From Parachlamydiaceae bacterium (GTDB lineage: Bacteria; Chlamydiota; Chlamydiia; Chlamydiales; Parachlamydiaceae): a stretch of 13,142 nucleotides of DNA. Shown here one piece after another: positions 12,932 through 13,142 of the stretch. The notes below the pieces were generated by a model, which was given only the letters and a program-made list of their open reading frames with translations, was not told the DNA's origin and did not search any database. The DNA lies in the NCBI GenBank assembly GCA_013815395.1, contig JACDGH010000048.1, positions 1 to 13,142 on the forward strand. The letters are read 5' to 3'. Both the position numbers and the translations under genes were made by a program. Position 1 is the stretch's first letter; each line of letters begins with the position of its first letter.

Positions 12932-13142
12932 ATGGCAACTTTAAGAGAAATTCGCACACGTCTTCGTTCTGTAGAGAATATTAAACAGATCACTAAAGCT
13001 ATGGAAATGGTTGCTGCAGCGCGATTAAAACGCGCTCAAGCCAAAGCAGAGCAATCCCGGCCCTACATCTCAAAAATGAAAGCTATTTTGGAAAGTTTAA
13101 CAGCTTCTTCTGGCGATAAGCACCCTTTTATGACTGCAAGAA
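12932..13142 (+). CDS. atpG: F-type ATP synthase subunit gamma, N-terminal part (runs off window)
   Basis: Gamma is the central shaft that turns inside the alpha/beta head. About 70 residues are present. TLREIRTRLRSVENIKQITK (3-22) and AMEMVAAARLKRAQ (23-36) are the signature N-terminal helix of the subunit. The frame is open to the last base. The ribosome site before the ATG is poor, and with a 6-base gap after atpA the gene probably relies on read-through from it. The remainder, and presumably atpD (beta) and atpC (epsilon), lie beyond the window. Confidence 0.95.
   Translation, partial: MATLREIRTRLRSVENIKQITKAMEMVAAARLKRAQAKAEQSRPYISKMKAILESLTASSGDKHPFMTAR

Overview
This is an AT-rich bacterial window that most likely comes from a chlamydia-like endosymbiont of amoebae (order Parachlamydiales, e.g. 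Protochlamydia/Parachlamydia). The evidence for that assignment is indirect. Two CNNM/TlyC-type genes sit in tandem behind a short FtsB-like gene, which from memory resembles the CT255-CT257 neighbourhood of Chlamydia. PnuC suggests NAD-precursor scavenging, one protein ends in a eukaryote-style CaaX box, and the intergenic spaces are AT-rich and hold hairpins. I put moderate (about 0.65) confidence on the taxon. No rRNA, tRNA, CRISPR array, transposase or phage gene is visible.

Positions 1-2091 (minus strand) form a probable operon. It runs from a small FtsB/DivIC-like membrane protein (1777-2091), to a complete CNNM/CorC-HlyC transporter-like protein (494-1762), to a second CNNM protein cut off by the window edge (1-488). 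A candidate promoter lies at 2131-2159.

Positions 2240-5331 (plus strand) begin with a secreted nickel superoxide dismutase. Signal peptidase I alone would expose the His1 of its nickel hook, and it carries a His/Asp-rich tail. A hairpin element and a possible 12-codon leader peptide follow. Next is a secreted M16-family protein that resembles only the non-catalytic half of PqqL-type proteases, then an unrecognised 155-residue protein.

Positions 5332-8663 hold a membrane-anchored kinase-fold protein, pnuC behind two small hairpins, a 117-residue unknown protein with a good sigma70-type promoter, a 68-bp near-perfect hairpin that shares a 12-bp core with the earlier one, and a 182-residue unknown protein ending in CNIL (CaaX-like).

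Positions 8664-9041 are noncoding. They contain a roughly 160-bp imperfect palindrome, then a candidate promoter whose -10 overlaps a 13-bp tandem duplication.

Positions 9042 to the end are the F-type ATP synthase operon in the usual order: an AtpZ/AtpI-type assembly protein (TTG start), then atpB-atpE-atpF-atpH-atpA-atpG (the last truncated). Residues around the c-subunit carboxylate point to proton rather than sodium coupling. The F0 sector comes first and F1 follows. atpF and atpH overlap by ATGA, and atpE has by far the best ribosome binding site, as expected for the subunit needed in most copies.
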